From Tamarix chinensis (taxonomy: Eukaryota; Streptophyta; Magnoliopsida; Caryophyllales; Tamaricaceae), in contig CM060181.1 in the NCBI GenBank assembly GCA_030549775.1, forward strand, positions 58,277,701 to 58,341,700: DNA of 64,000 nucleotides, read 5' to 3'. The stretch's first letter is position 1. Each line of letters starts with the position of its first letter. Under the pieces are notes generated by a model. It was not told the DNA's origin. It ran no database searches and saw only the letters and a program-made list of their open reading frames with translations. The translations under genes were made by a program, and so were the position numbers. Below, one piece after another: positions 11,601 through 22,767 of this stretch.

Positions 11601-12581
11601 ATTTAGGTCAACTCACTTCCCTTAGTCAACCTTTTTCCCCATCCTCCTTTTTCATCCATTCTCCCACACAAACCACATCAACATTCTCTCATGCATGTCT
11701 TACGGGGTCACAACACATATAATTATACATAAATAATACACATGCCATGAAAACCATACTTCAACTCCAAGTCATACCACATATAAAATATTTAATAATA
11801 ATAAATACCGGATACATAACATGCAAAACATATAATACACATAAGCACAAAAAAGGCCTTAGCACTCCTTACCTAAAACGACACCGGTCTTGGAGCACGC
11901 TCCTACGTCTCCTTAAGGCTTTGACCAAATAACAACATACTAATAAAAATAACATTAACAAAATTCTAACTTTGCTAAAGATATAGAAATAACAGATATA
12001 TTATAAAAGTTGGTAATATAGGGTTAAATACTTTACCCTAATAATAATAATGATACTAAAATAATATCAATAAGAATATAAATAAGAATGGTAATAGTAA
12101 CAATAATAATAAAAATAAAAAGGACATTATTCAAAAATAAGGTGAAATAAATGTTTTGGTCCCATTTCCAAGATAATACTAATAATAAAATAAATAATCA
12201 AATTTATGAGTAGTAATACTAATAATAACAATAACAAATTTAGCAGCAGTAGTAGTAATAATATATATACTTATAATATAAAAGGAAATAGTGCTAAAAA
12301 TGATAATATATTAGTAATAATGTTAAAAATGCTAATAATAGTAAAAAAAAAAGGCAAAAGCTGCAAGGCTTAATTAAAAATTTAGGTTTCTACACCTCCT
12401 CAAATAATTACACTATTAAATAATTAATTACACTAATAATAATATTATTAATTATATTATAAATAATAATAGTAAACATGTACTAATTCTATGAAATAAC
12501 TAAAATTCGAGGATAATAGTTTTTCTAAATGAATAATACTTCCAAACCTGTAAAGAAGATTTAACCATTAGATTGCATTTG

Positions 12582-12616
<35 letters not shown>

Positions 12617-12699
12617 TAAATTCAAATTAGCATTAAAAATTAGAATAAAAGCATAATAATTATCGATAAATCGAAAGTAAGTATTTAAAAGTTCTAGGG

Positions 12700-13935
12700 T
12701 TTCACCTTGAGTTGGAGGGTATGGGTGGCACTGGTGGTTGGTCCCGAATGTGGCGGCGGTGGCCGGAAAGAGGAAAGAAAGAGGGGAAAGTTGCATGCTG
12801 GAAATAAGATAGGAAGAATTAAAATGGGAGCTGGGGTGTTTTGAGTTCCCCAGAAGGAGAGGGACAGAATAGAGGTGGTGGTGCAGCTAACGGTGGCGGC
12901 GCACGGCAGCGGCGGCGGTGGCCGAGTGGAGGAGAATTAGAAAGAGAGAGGAGGAGAGGGAGAAAAAGGAAAATAAAGGCATGGGGAGATAGAGCAAGGT
13001 CTGTAGCACCGAATGGGAGGAGAAAGAAGCGGCTTTAGCGGCGGAGGAGGTGGCTAAGGGCGGCGCGAAGGGTGGCGGGGTAGAAAACAGGGTTGATCGG
13101 GAAGAGGACTTCGCAGAGCTAGAAAATTCTATGCAGAAAGAATCGAGGGTGATGAATGGTTTGGTTAGCTAGAGAGAGGTGCAAGGAAGACACGGGTGGA
13201 CATAACGGGCGACGAAGTTGGCCGGAGGTGGAGGACGAGACGTCTAAAGGAGAGGCATTGGCAAGGTTGGGATTCTGGGTTGGGGGGATCAAGAGCTCGA
13301 TACAGGTTACTATAGGGGATATTTATAGGGTTAGAAGGGAGGATAGGGTTCTGTGGGTCGGATAGGGAGTAAGTAAAGTGGGGTTAGGGTCAACGGGGAC
13401 GAGGTTGCCTGGTGGAAGTCAAAACGGGGTAATGGATATGCACAGGGAAAAAGGGGAAGAACACGCAAGAAAAGGGAGGTGGATGGGTCTGTGTGATCAC
13501 CGAATCAGGGGAAAGATAAAGGGAAGAGAAATGGCCGGTTGAATTGGGCGAGATCGCCGGCGAAAAACCAGGGCAATGGTAGCGGCGAGTTGTAGGTGCT
13601 CGACGTCGAACGGGGCTGGGGAAGAAGAAGAAGATGGGGGAAAAGTCGGGCGGTCGAGGAAGGAAAAGAAAGAAAAGATGGGCGAACCGGGCGGTTCGGG
13701 CGCTGGTAGAAGGCGTTTAAATGAAACATAGCGTTTCAGATGGAAAATAAATAAAACGCGGCGCATCAAGGGCAGGAAAAAGGAGGACGCGCGGCACGAG
13801 CTGGGCTGAAGGAGGAAGAAGAGGTAGATTGGGCCGTCGGGCTGGCCTAGTTCGGCGAGGAGAAGAAAAAGAAAAAGAAAAGAAGAAGAAAAAGAAAAAG
13901 AAAAAGGGAAAAGGGAAAAGGGAAAAACAAAAATA
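12700..13935 (-). repeat. GA-rich (CT-rich on minus) tract of family-B LTR
   Basis: About 1.2 kb of strongly purine-rich plus strand. It corresponds to the CT-rich tract at 53850-55075 in the complete family-B LTR. ORFs here on both strands are low complexity and are not called as genes. An (AAT)n run sits just upstream at 12582-12617. Confidence 0.75.
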
Positions 13936-14355
13936 GTGTGTCGCCTCAATTAAAATAATTAGAATATTTGGGATATTTAAAAATATTAATATTTAAATAA
14001 AATAATATTTAAATCCCTTTTTAGGCTAAATTAGGATTTTTAAAAGATTTTCCATAAATTCCTTTTGAATTAGCAAAACATCATAATTTTCTCTAATTAA
14101 ATTATTTATAAAATTAATATTAATTTGAAAATATTTTCTCCTTCTTATTTTAAATAAAATAGTTTACTTAATTATTTTCAAAATAAAATGCTTAATTAGC
14201 TAAAATACCCAAATTCGTTCCTAATAAAAACACTTATAAATTTCTTCTTGATTTTCCCTAATTAATTCAATTTAAAAATAATTTATTTAAATAAATATTA
14301 GAATAAATATACTTTAAATGTAGTTTATAAAATTAGAAATTTTCGGGGCATTTCA

Positions 14356-14973
14356 ATGTGTTTCTGGTCCACCAGCTATAATAGTGGGGTTCCCATACTC
14401 ACTTTGATTTGATAAAAAGTATGGTGTGAATTGACTTTTGATCAGAGATTAATTAAGTAATTAAATCGTGTTATGTATGGGCCTTTGTACTTTTACCTAG
14501 ATGGTCATGTGCATCATGTTATCATGATTATGCTCTTCTATTCTTCTGCATGTTTATGTGATTTTATGTGTTGGCCTTAGTGCATCTGTTACCTTACTTA
14601 GTACATAGCATACCAGTCACCTTTTTTTATGGGTGTTGCTTATTCCCATGAGTAGAAGGCCTTTTCTAACTTGGTGTAGGTGGGCAAGATATCCGGTGGA
14701 GCTGAGAGTTGAGCATATATGTAGCCGGATTCACTCTCTTCGTTATTATATATTCCTTATATTATTTCCTTTGTATCAGATCTATCTTTTTTTTAAAAAA
14801 AATTACTCTGTATTGAACTTTTAAGATAATTCATTTAACCCTTGTACGATTATTTCTTGTTTTGGATATGACTTATAATTCTTTTACGCATACTCTGATT
14901 TTTATTTTACTATCATTTAGCACTTATTTCAAGTTTATATTGTTTGTTTATAATTAAAATTTTCTATCCTCTA
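14356..14973 (+). mobile_element. Family-B giant LTR, outer copy, right segment
   Basis: Directly after the second ATGTG, the sequence resumes with the CCACCAGCTATAATAGTGGGG module and the text found at 57375-57935 of the complete copy, including 'aaaaagtatggtgtgaa' and the 'cattcccatgagtag' box. It stops near 14973, just before the position where the conserved stem-loop should begin, so the last ~130 bp of the LTR are missing. The junction to unrelated DNA is abrupt, consistent with a deletion. Confidence 0.85.
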
Positions 14974-15351
14974 GGTGTTTAAGTGAGTCTACCTATTACC
15001 CCAAAATTAAGGAAAGAAGGAAGGAAGGTTAACCAACTTTAGGGATCCACCAAATGTCATCATAGATTGTTGTTGGAAAATGGAATGGCTATATTAGAAA
15101 CTAAATAAGAAGAGAATATTAATAGCAAACAAGTAAATTTCATTAAATAAAAAATTAAAGAATTAGGTTTATGCCCCAAAATGTTCATTGAATCAATTAC
15201 AAAGAATTGAACCAAAATGATAAGTTAGAAACACAATATAATTGATTTTGAATCTAAAATAATTGATTAATAAATAAAATAAGCATATACACCTTAATTG
15301 AAAAAAAGAAAGAAACTGTTCCAAGAATTTTGGGTTTTAATGCCAGAAATG

Positions 15352-15404
<53 letters not shown>

Positions 15405-16187
15405 TTAGTTGATTAAAATAAATTAACCTATTATTAGGGTGTCAAAATAGAATCAACCAAATTCTAATGAAATATGGGTAATCAATTTTTTGCAAAAAGA
15501 AACATAATATCAACTAAATTTAGAAAATTGCTTTCAAAATTAGGGTTTTGAGCCCCGACATAAAAGCAAATTCAATCAATTCTTACTAAATTATTTATGT
15601 TGGTAGTTCAAAAAATAAAATTAAGGACATGTTAATAAACTTTATATATAAATTTTAATATAAAATAAACCTCAAATATTAGCATATTCAATATTCAAGA
15701 AAATGATCTAGGTTTTGAACTAGAAAATCTCAAATATATTAGTTTTGCATAAATTTATCAAATTAACAACTCCAAATTGATATTTATATACATTTTAAAG
15801 CATATTGTGTAATCAATATTTAAAAATTTTCCTAATGGGATAAATATGATTATTTAGACAAGATTAATTTGAAAATATAAATTTCAAAAGTGAAGTATGT
15901 ACCATATAATTAACCGATCCAAATCAATAACATAACTCATATATGCTCAACCCAAAAATCAACTTAGGTTATAATAAGCCAATTCCCAAAAATCAAATTA
16001 AAATTTGAAGTTAGGGTTTAAAAATTATACCTATAGAAATTTACCATTACAAGATCTGGGGACCTAATCCGTGATAAAGAAGAAGGTTACTTAAGGTTTA
16101 CCATGTTGGAGTTACACTTACCATCGTCAATGGTGGCTCAAGTTGGCAACGCAAAGTTGTTATGTCGCCATTAATTTTTATTAGGCT
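14974..16187. other. AT-rich spacer with a TA/TG microsatellite
   Basis: No supported gene. It contains (TA)n at 15351-15366 running into about 18 TG dinucleotides to 15402. A minus-strand GATGGTAAGTG near 16120 looks like a splice donor in isolation, but no exon structure could be built around it. Confidence 0.5.
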
Positions 16188-17010
16188 TATAGGAATAAAT
16201 TGTAATGTAATTAATTAAGCAAAATTTTAACAAAGGGTAAAATTAATGAAATAGGTGCAGGAATAAACTAATTAATAATAGTAAAAAGTGTCCTCAGAGC
16301 ATATTTCTAATCTTTTGGTAATTGAAAAAATCTATATTTGATTTTTGCTAGCCATAAAAGCAAGACCTGGTGGAATATTGCATGACGTGGATTGTCTTTA
16401 GGATAAAAAATAAATATTTCAATTATAAAATTGAAATAGGAGCAACATATGTTAAATAAATGAAATGGTACATTTGTTGCAACTAATAGAAATAAGTAAG
16501 ACCAAGAAATTATAATTGTTGACCAAATTTATCCAAACAAAAGCATAAACACATTATTTTGCACACTTTTACCTTTTTGGATGGACATAATATAGCTAAT
16601 AATCATCCTCACTCTATCGTGAAAAGATATGTAATAGGAACAAAAAATTCTTTTTACTCTTATACTTCAATAGTTTAGGTTATGTAGTAGCATAAAATTA
16701 TGTTTGGTGGAATCTTATTAGATTAGAGTGCCACTTCTAATAGGAACGAGAATTTTTCTATCTTAGGAGATAATTATTCACAATGTTGGACATCATATGA
16801 GGGAGAAAATTTTACTTAGGGACACCTTGTGAATTTGGTGGGATCGAATAAAATCAATTATGATCTTTCATTTTTTATTTTATGTTATTATTTTATCAAA
16901 TATGGTATTATTATTATTATTTTTTTTTGTTAATAAAAATTTATTTATTTATTTATTTTAATACTACTTCTATACTATATTTCCAAAAATCATAAGATAA
17001 AATTTATTTT
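16188..17010. repeat. 0.8-kb dispersed duplicate, copy 1 (partner at 47.9 kb)
   Basis: This block aligns by eye, with many substitutions, to 47931-48775 in the same orientation. Shared landmarks include GCATGACGTGGATTGTCTT (16379 here, 48131 there), a TTGTTGACCAAAT stretch, a 'catcctcactct.tcgtgaaaa' segment and a tail rich in ATT. It stands immediately upstream of the copia (+) remnant, so it might be that element's 5' LTR; clear TG/CA borders and a primer site were not found. A shared promoter or other repeat is equally possible. Confidence 0.6.
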
Positions 17011-17249
17011 TTCTATTATTCATTCCAATATAGAAACCTCATTTTATTTGATAAATAATTGTATTTTATCACCTTATACTCCTTTCTTATTTGTTGAAAT
17101 TTTGTTTTTCTAACATAAAGGGCATCATCTACAAACATTGTTATAAATGCTACAAATACGATGAGTGTTGGGAAAAAACTACTAGAGTTTAATAAGATAG
17201 ATTTCAATTGTTGGCAATAAAAAAATGTTGTTCTACCTAACTACATTAA
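17011..17249. other. AT-rich junction upstream of copia (+)
   Basis: Short stretch with no clear feature. A degenerate GTTGGCAATAA at about 17211 could be a decayed primer-binding site, but the match is too weak to call. Confidence 0.3.
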
Positions 17250-20200
17250 ATTTGACTAAATTTCTTAATAAAAGCCCTCATATGCTCAAGGAAAATGAGT
17301 CTTACAAAGTCAAAGTTGATTCGGTTGATTCATGGAATGATACTAATTTTTATGCATAAACTATATTCTCAATTGATTGAAAGACACATTTACAATGCAT
17401 ATTCTAGTACTAAAACGGAAAAGGAACTGTGAGATTCATTGGTTACCAAATATAATGTGGAGGATTCTAACTTTAAGAAATTTATTATTAGTCTTTTTCT
17501 TGATTATAAAAGGGTGGATAACAAGTCAGATATATCCCAAGTGAAAGATATTCAATTTATCATCCATGACATTTATGTTGAGATTATGTCTATAAGTGAA
17601 TCCTTCTAAGTGGCAAAAGTAATGGAAAAATTAATACCACCTTAGAAAGATTTCAAGAACTATCTTAAACATAAATGTAATGAAATAAAACTTAATCAAC
17701 TTATAGTCCATCTAAGAATCGAAGAAGATAATGGAAAGGCTAGAGGATCAAATCCTATGGTATCAAAAGATAATGTGGTGGGAAATGGATCAAAGAAAAG
17801 AAAAAAAAAGGATGCACAATAAAGATGGGTGTAATGTAATATCTAATGCATCTAAGAAGTTCAAGGGAAAGTTCTATGAATGTGTAAATCTAGGACACAA
17901 AGTAAAGGAATCTTGAAATCCAAAGAAGCCCAAGAAAAGAAATACTCAAGTGAATGTCACAAAGATTAAAAAAAAAGTTATCTAACAATATTAATGTTGT
18001 CAATCTATCTGCAATAGTGTCAAAATGTTACCTTATTGGAGATATCAAGGAATGGTGGGTAGACATTGAAGCCACTTGTCAAAATTTTGGTAATAAGTGG
18101 GTGTTTTCTAAGTATCAACATGTTGAACACAATGATGAACAACTCTTCATGGTAAATTCTTCATATTGTTAGGTCATTGTTTTTTGAAAGGTGATACTGA
18201 AGTTGAAAAGTGGGAAGAATCTAACCTTGAAAAAAGTGCTCCATGTACCAGATATCCAAAAAAAAAGTTTTAGGATGCCTGCTGAGTAGGAATATTTTTA
18301 AATTGAAATTTATATACGAACAATTTATACTCACATAAAATGATATGCTTTTAGGGAAGGAATATCTTAGTGATGGGCTCTTTAAGATGAATGTAATGAC
18401 TAATGGCTATTATACCTAAAGTTAATAATAATAGGAGTGATTCTTCTTCTTATATGCCCTAGTCATTTAATATTTGGCATCTATGATTAGTACATTTGAA
18501 GTATGGTACCATTCATAGGTTAATTAATTGAGATTGTTTTCCTAATTGTGAGTTTTATCCTAATCATAAGTATGAAATATGTTTTGAGGCCAAGATGGCA
18601 AGAAAACCCTCTCATTTTGTCAAAAGGAACAGATAACCTCTTTATTTAATTCACACTAATGAGTATGATTTAAAGTTTACCCAAACTAGAGGTGGTAAAA
18701 AGTATTTTATTACTTTCATAGATGATAACACATGTTATTGCTATGTGTATTTGCTAAGAAGAAAAGATGAGGAAATTGATGTGTTTAAACACTTCAAAGT
18801 GGAAGATGAGAATAAATTTACTAGACAAAATTGTTTTCCTAAATGTGAGTTTGATCCTAATCACAAGTATGAAATATGTGTTGAGTCTACGATAGCAAGA
18901 AAACCCTTTCATTTTGTCGAAAGGAACGCATGACCTCTAGATTTAGTTCACACTAATGTGTATGATTTAAAGTTTATGCAAACTAGAGGTGTAAAAAAGT
19001 ATTTTTATTAATTTCATAGATGATAACACATGTTATTGCTATGTGTATTTCCAACAAATAAAATATGAGGTAATTGATGTGTTTAAGCACTTCAAAGTGG
19101 AAGCTAAGAATAAACTTACTAGAAAGATTAAGAAAATAAGAAGCGATAAAGGAGGTTAATACGAATAACCTTTTGAATTTTTTTTTCAGAATAAGGTAGT
19201 ATTCACCACACTATTACTCCTGATACACCATGGTCTAATGAAATAGTGAAATTCAAGAATAGAACTTTGAATGACATGATGAATAACATGTTGATTAGTT
19301 TTGGTTTACTGTAGAACTTATGGGGGAATCCTTATTATCTAAAAATTATTTTCTCAGTAAGATGCCTTATAAGAAAACCCACAATATTCCTTATGATTTA
19401 TGGAAATTTAACAAACCTAATTATAAATACTTAAAACTGTGGGATGCTTAGCAAAATTAACACATTTTAAGCTAAAGAGGGTTAATTTAGGATAAAAAAC
19501 CATTGATTGTGTATTCATTGGTTTTGTGTATTCATTGGTTTTGCACATAATAGTAGTTTATACTATTTCCTTGTTAACAAATCAAAGTTTCTCAGCATTA
19601 TTGTCAACACTATTATTAAATCAAGGGATGCTATATTTTTTTTGAAAATATTTTTCCCTACAAAATGATTAGTGATTGAATTTCAAAAAAGAGGCTAAGA
19701 TATTGTATTAGTGATGGGAATAAAGAGGTGAATATGGATGAGCCTAGAAAAGGTAAGAGATATAATATATCTATATTATTTAGACCTAATTATCTAATGT
19801 ATTTGTTAGAAAATGAGCATCAAACATTTAACGAAGTGATTTCTTCTCCTGAATATTCTTATTAGAAATAATTAATAAATAGTAAAATTAAATTCATCTT
19901 GTAAAACACATATGGAAAGTGGTGGACTTACCTCCCATGAATAAATCCCTAAGATGCAAATAGATCTTTAAAAAGAAAATATAGGCTGATAGTTCAATTG
20001 ACAAATACCAGGCAAGTATTGTAGTTTAGGATATAAGAAAAAAGAAGATGGTGACTTTTTTTACATTTATTAATTAGCTATAAAAATAATTACTATACAT
20101 ATATTATTAGTGATAGTAGCTATAAAGGGTGTAGAAGTACATCAAATGGATGGAAAAACAGCATTCATGAATGGTGAACTAGAGGAAGAGATCTATATGG

Positions 20201-20405
20201 AAAAACATGAGGGTTTCATTACTCTTGGTAAGGAGAGAAAAGTTTATCAGCTTGTTAAATCCCTAAATGGATTACAATAAGCACCTAAGAAATGGCACAA
20301 GAAATTTTATAGTGTATTGTTGCCAAATGGATTTAAAATAAATGAGTTTAACATATGTGTTTATGCCAAAGATACTCGAAAAGGATAAGTAATAATATGT
20401 ATATA
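17250..20405 (+). pseudogene. Decayed Ty1/copia polyprotein (gag, protease, integrase, partial RT)
   Basis: Copia gag, protease, integrase and RT follow in canonical order but are broken by many stops and frameshifts. Gag is at about 17270-17900, ending in a degenerate zinc knuckle (ECVNLGHKVKES; the first and last Cys are lost). Protease is marked by WWVDIEAT at 18053-18076, where the usual D-[ST]-G-A is altered. Integrase spans about 18450-19450 and includes CEICVE, YFITFIDD and KNRTLNDM-like stretches plus an internal 297-bp tandem duplication. RT begins near 20115 with EVHQMDGKTAFMNGELEEEIYM and runs to VIICIYV at 20405. There it is cut by the LTR of the next element, before the YVDD catalytic box. 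The rest of RT, RNase H and the 3' LTR do not reappear on the far side of that insertion, so part of the locus was deleted. Non-functional remnant. Confidence 0.85.
18534..19127 (+). repeat. 297-bp tandem duplication inside copia integrase
   Basis: TTGTTTTCCTAA starts at 18534 and again at 18831, a period of 297 bp (99 codons). Both units encode the zinc-finger to core segment of integrase (CEICVE-like, ARKP.HFV, then a FIDDNTCYCYVY-like stretch). The units have diverged independently by substitutions and indels, so the duplication is not recent. Confidence 0.85.
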
Positions 20406-20899
20406 TGTTGTGGAATTAGCATGAATTTAAAGAGAATCAAAACAAATAAAAAATAACACGATTATAAAAAATTTAAGATTCAATAACAAAACAATACAAC
20501 TTAGAAAAAATTAGAGATCTCTATTTGTAATCTTGTTTAATTACTAGATGATTAAACTTATTAACTAATCAATTACATAAATTTATAATTCTCTTTAAAT
20601 GGAGAATTATATAGAGAAGAAGATGAAGTTGGGACACACAACTCTTGATGGATAGGATTTCAACATGTCTCCTTTTGTAGGAGAAAAAACCATATGGGGA
20701 AAAATAATGTGTTTCAAAAATAAGGGAAAAAACATGGTCCATATTTAGGTAACATAGGACCCCCATATTTATTTCCTTACTTTCAACTTTTACCCAAAAC
20801 ACGTCAAAATTTTCTCTAAGAAAAAGGCATTGTGTTTATTAATATGATACCCCTCATGTTTCTCATATAAACCTCCATATTACATTAAACTTCTCCAAC
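20406..20899 (-). repeat. Copia (-) 3' LTR
   Basis: About 494 bp. On the minus strand it begins TGTTGGAGAAGTTTAATG (at 20899) and ends CTAATTCCACAACA (at 20406), with typical TG...CA ends. It aligns with 27697-28147 through shared landmarks: 'tgttgtggaattag', 'gatgattaaact', 'ctcttgatgg/agc', 'tttctcctttt.tag' and 'ggacccccat'. It interrupts the RT of the copia (+) element at 20405. The left flanking 5 bp are ATATA; the matching TSD is not at the other LTR. Confidence 0.8.
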
Positions 20900-22767
20900 A
20901 CCTACATGAACGAACATAACGTTATTCCATGCTCAAATACCTAGTTAAAACTCACAATTCTCTATCTTGACATAGAATTTATGACATAAGACACGTAAAG
21001 ACCTCTATAAAAAAACCCTTACCCAATAAAGGACCTCATGGCCTATAAACACCAATCAATTTTGAGAAACACTTGAACTTACCCATGGTTAATGGCTTCA
21101 TTAGCATATCAGCCAGATTATCTATAGTACCTTCTTTCTCTAACACAACTTTTCTTATAGCAAAACTACCCCAGATAAAATGATACCTAATGTCAATATG
21201 CTTCATTTGATGATGGAAAGAATTCTAATTCTTTGCTAAAGAGATACAACTCTTTCTATCACCTTGAAAAAACTAGAGCACCATAACCAAACCTCAACTC
21301 TCATACTAAACCACCAAGCTACTAATATTCTTGAAAATTGTATGTTAGAGCCATATACTCAACCTTAGTAGTGGAAAAGGTTACTATATCTTGCAAGAAA
21401 GGCCTCTAGCTAATAGCTGAACCAACAAAGAAGAAAACACATCCATTGGTGGATCTTGTTTTATTAAGCTCTCCACCATAATCAGAGTCGACAAACCCAA
21501 CTAATGAATTACTTTATCTCCTATACTCAATATAACCTGATATTTTTCCCTCCAAGTGCCTAAGGATCCACTTCATTGCTTGCTAGCGAGCCTTCCCTAG
21601 ATTCACCATATATCAACTCTAACACTAATAACTTAAGCAATATTAGGCTAGGATTAATGCCTCATTACTCTACCTTCTACCAAGATCCAACTAACTTAGG
21701 AATAATGGGTCTATTAGAAGGGTCTTTCTCATCTAACTCAACCTCAACCTCTATTTGGCCCAAACCACTATCCTAATCCACCTCCTTATTGACACTATTT
21801 TAATACTCAATTGTTTAAAGGAACACAAAATCATTAAAGGTAACATCCCTTCTGGTCAAGAGCTTAGACATAGTTAGCCCCCATAACCTATAGCCTTTCA
21901 CTCTAGATGTAAAGCTAAGAAAGATATAGTTCTTAGCTCTAGACTTAAGTTTACCATCATTCACATAAGCATAAGCAGGTTAATTGAAGACATGCAAATA
22001 AGAGTGATCACTTGGCTTACCAAACCACAAATCCTTAGGGATATTCAAATTAAGGGACCAATTTGGTGATAGATTTACCAAATATGTTGCCATGTAAACT
22101 ATGTCAAACCAAAACTATCTACTTAGCCATCCATGTGATAATATATATTAAGCCTTCTCCAATATGATTTTGTTCATCCACTCAGTAATCCCTTTTTTTA
22201 TGGTCTACCAACATTGATGTAGGGCCTCTATATCCTATGATCTTGGTAGAAATTAGTGAAACACTATTAAATATACTCAATACCATTATCTATCCTAAGA
22301 AATTTAACCTACTTCCCAGTCTTATTCTCTAGCAATGCCTTCCAATATTTGAAAACACCAAACACCTCATTCTTATTCTTTAAGAAATTATCTCAAACCT
22401 TTCTAGAGAAGACACCAATAATTAAGAGCAAGAACTACAAAATACCTTTGGAAACCACTCTCACTAGACCCCACAAATTTGAATGGATTTACTTAATAGG
22501 GCCTCTCATACTATGCTTAGTTGTTGACAAGAGAAGTTCATAGCATTTGTACTCTATCCATCTAGAAACCAGATATTAGAGAGCTCAATGAAAACCTTGG
22601 CACTCTTGTGTCCTAGTCTCATATGCAAAATTCTCCTAACATTTGTATTTGATAACCTTAATGATATCATAATATTTGACCCTACAATAATGGAACCCAC
22701 CAACTTATACAATATCCCAATAAATTCCCCTTCATCGCCACGAGATCCCCTTTTGTAAGTCTCAAGG
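20900..22767 (-). pseudogene. Copia (-) polyprotein remnant, 3' part (RNase H, integrase; RT core missing)
   Basis: Read on the minus strand. RNase H is seen at 21150-21600 (SLAKN, MKHIDIRYHFI, TTKVEYMAL, LVGFVDSDYGG, AMKWILRHLEG). Integrase C-terminal text is at about 21790-22010 (VNDGKLKSRAKNYIFL, VKGYRLWG, RRDVTFNDF), and further integrase core lies up to about 22560. Between RNase H and integrase only a few hundred bases remain, including the acidic hinge near 21640-21780. The RT core with its YVDD box is therefore deleted, not just mutated. Frames are interrupted repeatedly. It continues at 26522-27680 after the LTR-C insertion. Confidence 0.8.

Larger units (their letters stand above)
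4208..14355 (-). mobile_element. Family-B giant LTR, nested inverted copy (split by a family-A LTR)
   Basis: Plus-strand ends are TGTAACACCCC at 4208 and GGGGCATTTCA ending at 14355; read on the minus strand it starts TGAAATGCCCC and ends GGGTGTTACA. It is flanked by a perfect 5-bp TSD ATGTG (4203-4207 and 14356-14360), the size typical of LTR-retrotransposon integration. Removing the 5512-10885 insert and one TSD copy leaves about 4.77 kb, against 4.65 kb for the 53429-58077 copy. On the plus strand it carries CCACTATTATAGCCGGTGG modules (4855-5190), a rc 27-bp minisatellite (11270-11600), an AAT-rich stretch (11940-12640) and a GA-rich kilobase (12700-13935). No internal retrotransposon domain and no second LTR are present, so a solo LTR is the simplest reading. 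Confidence 0.9.

Noticed and set aside
16060..16170. Possible minus-strand exon with a GTAAGTG donor
   Set aside because: A single splice-like site without an open coding frame or acceptor; chance occurrence is likely.
17016..17207. Minus-strand 63-codon ORF with a hydrophobic start
   Set aside because: Short, no family resemblance, AT-driven; it lies in the junction before copia (+).
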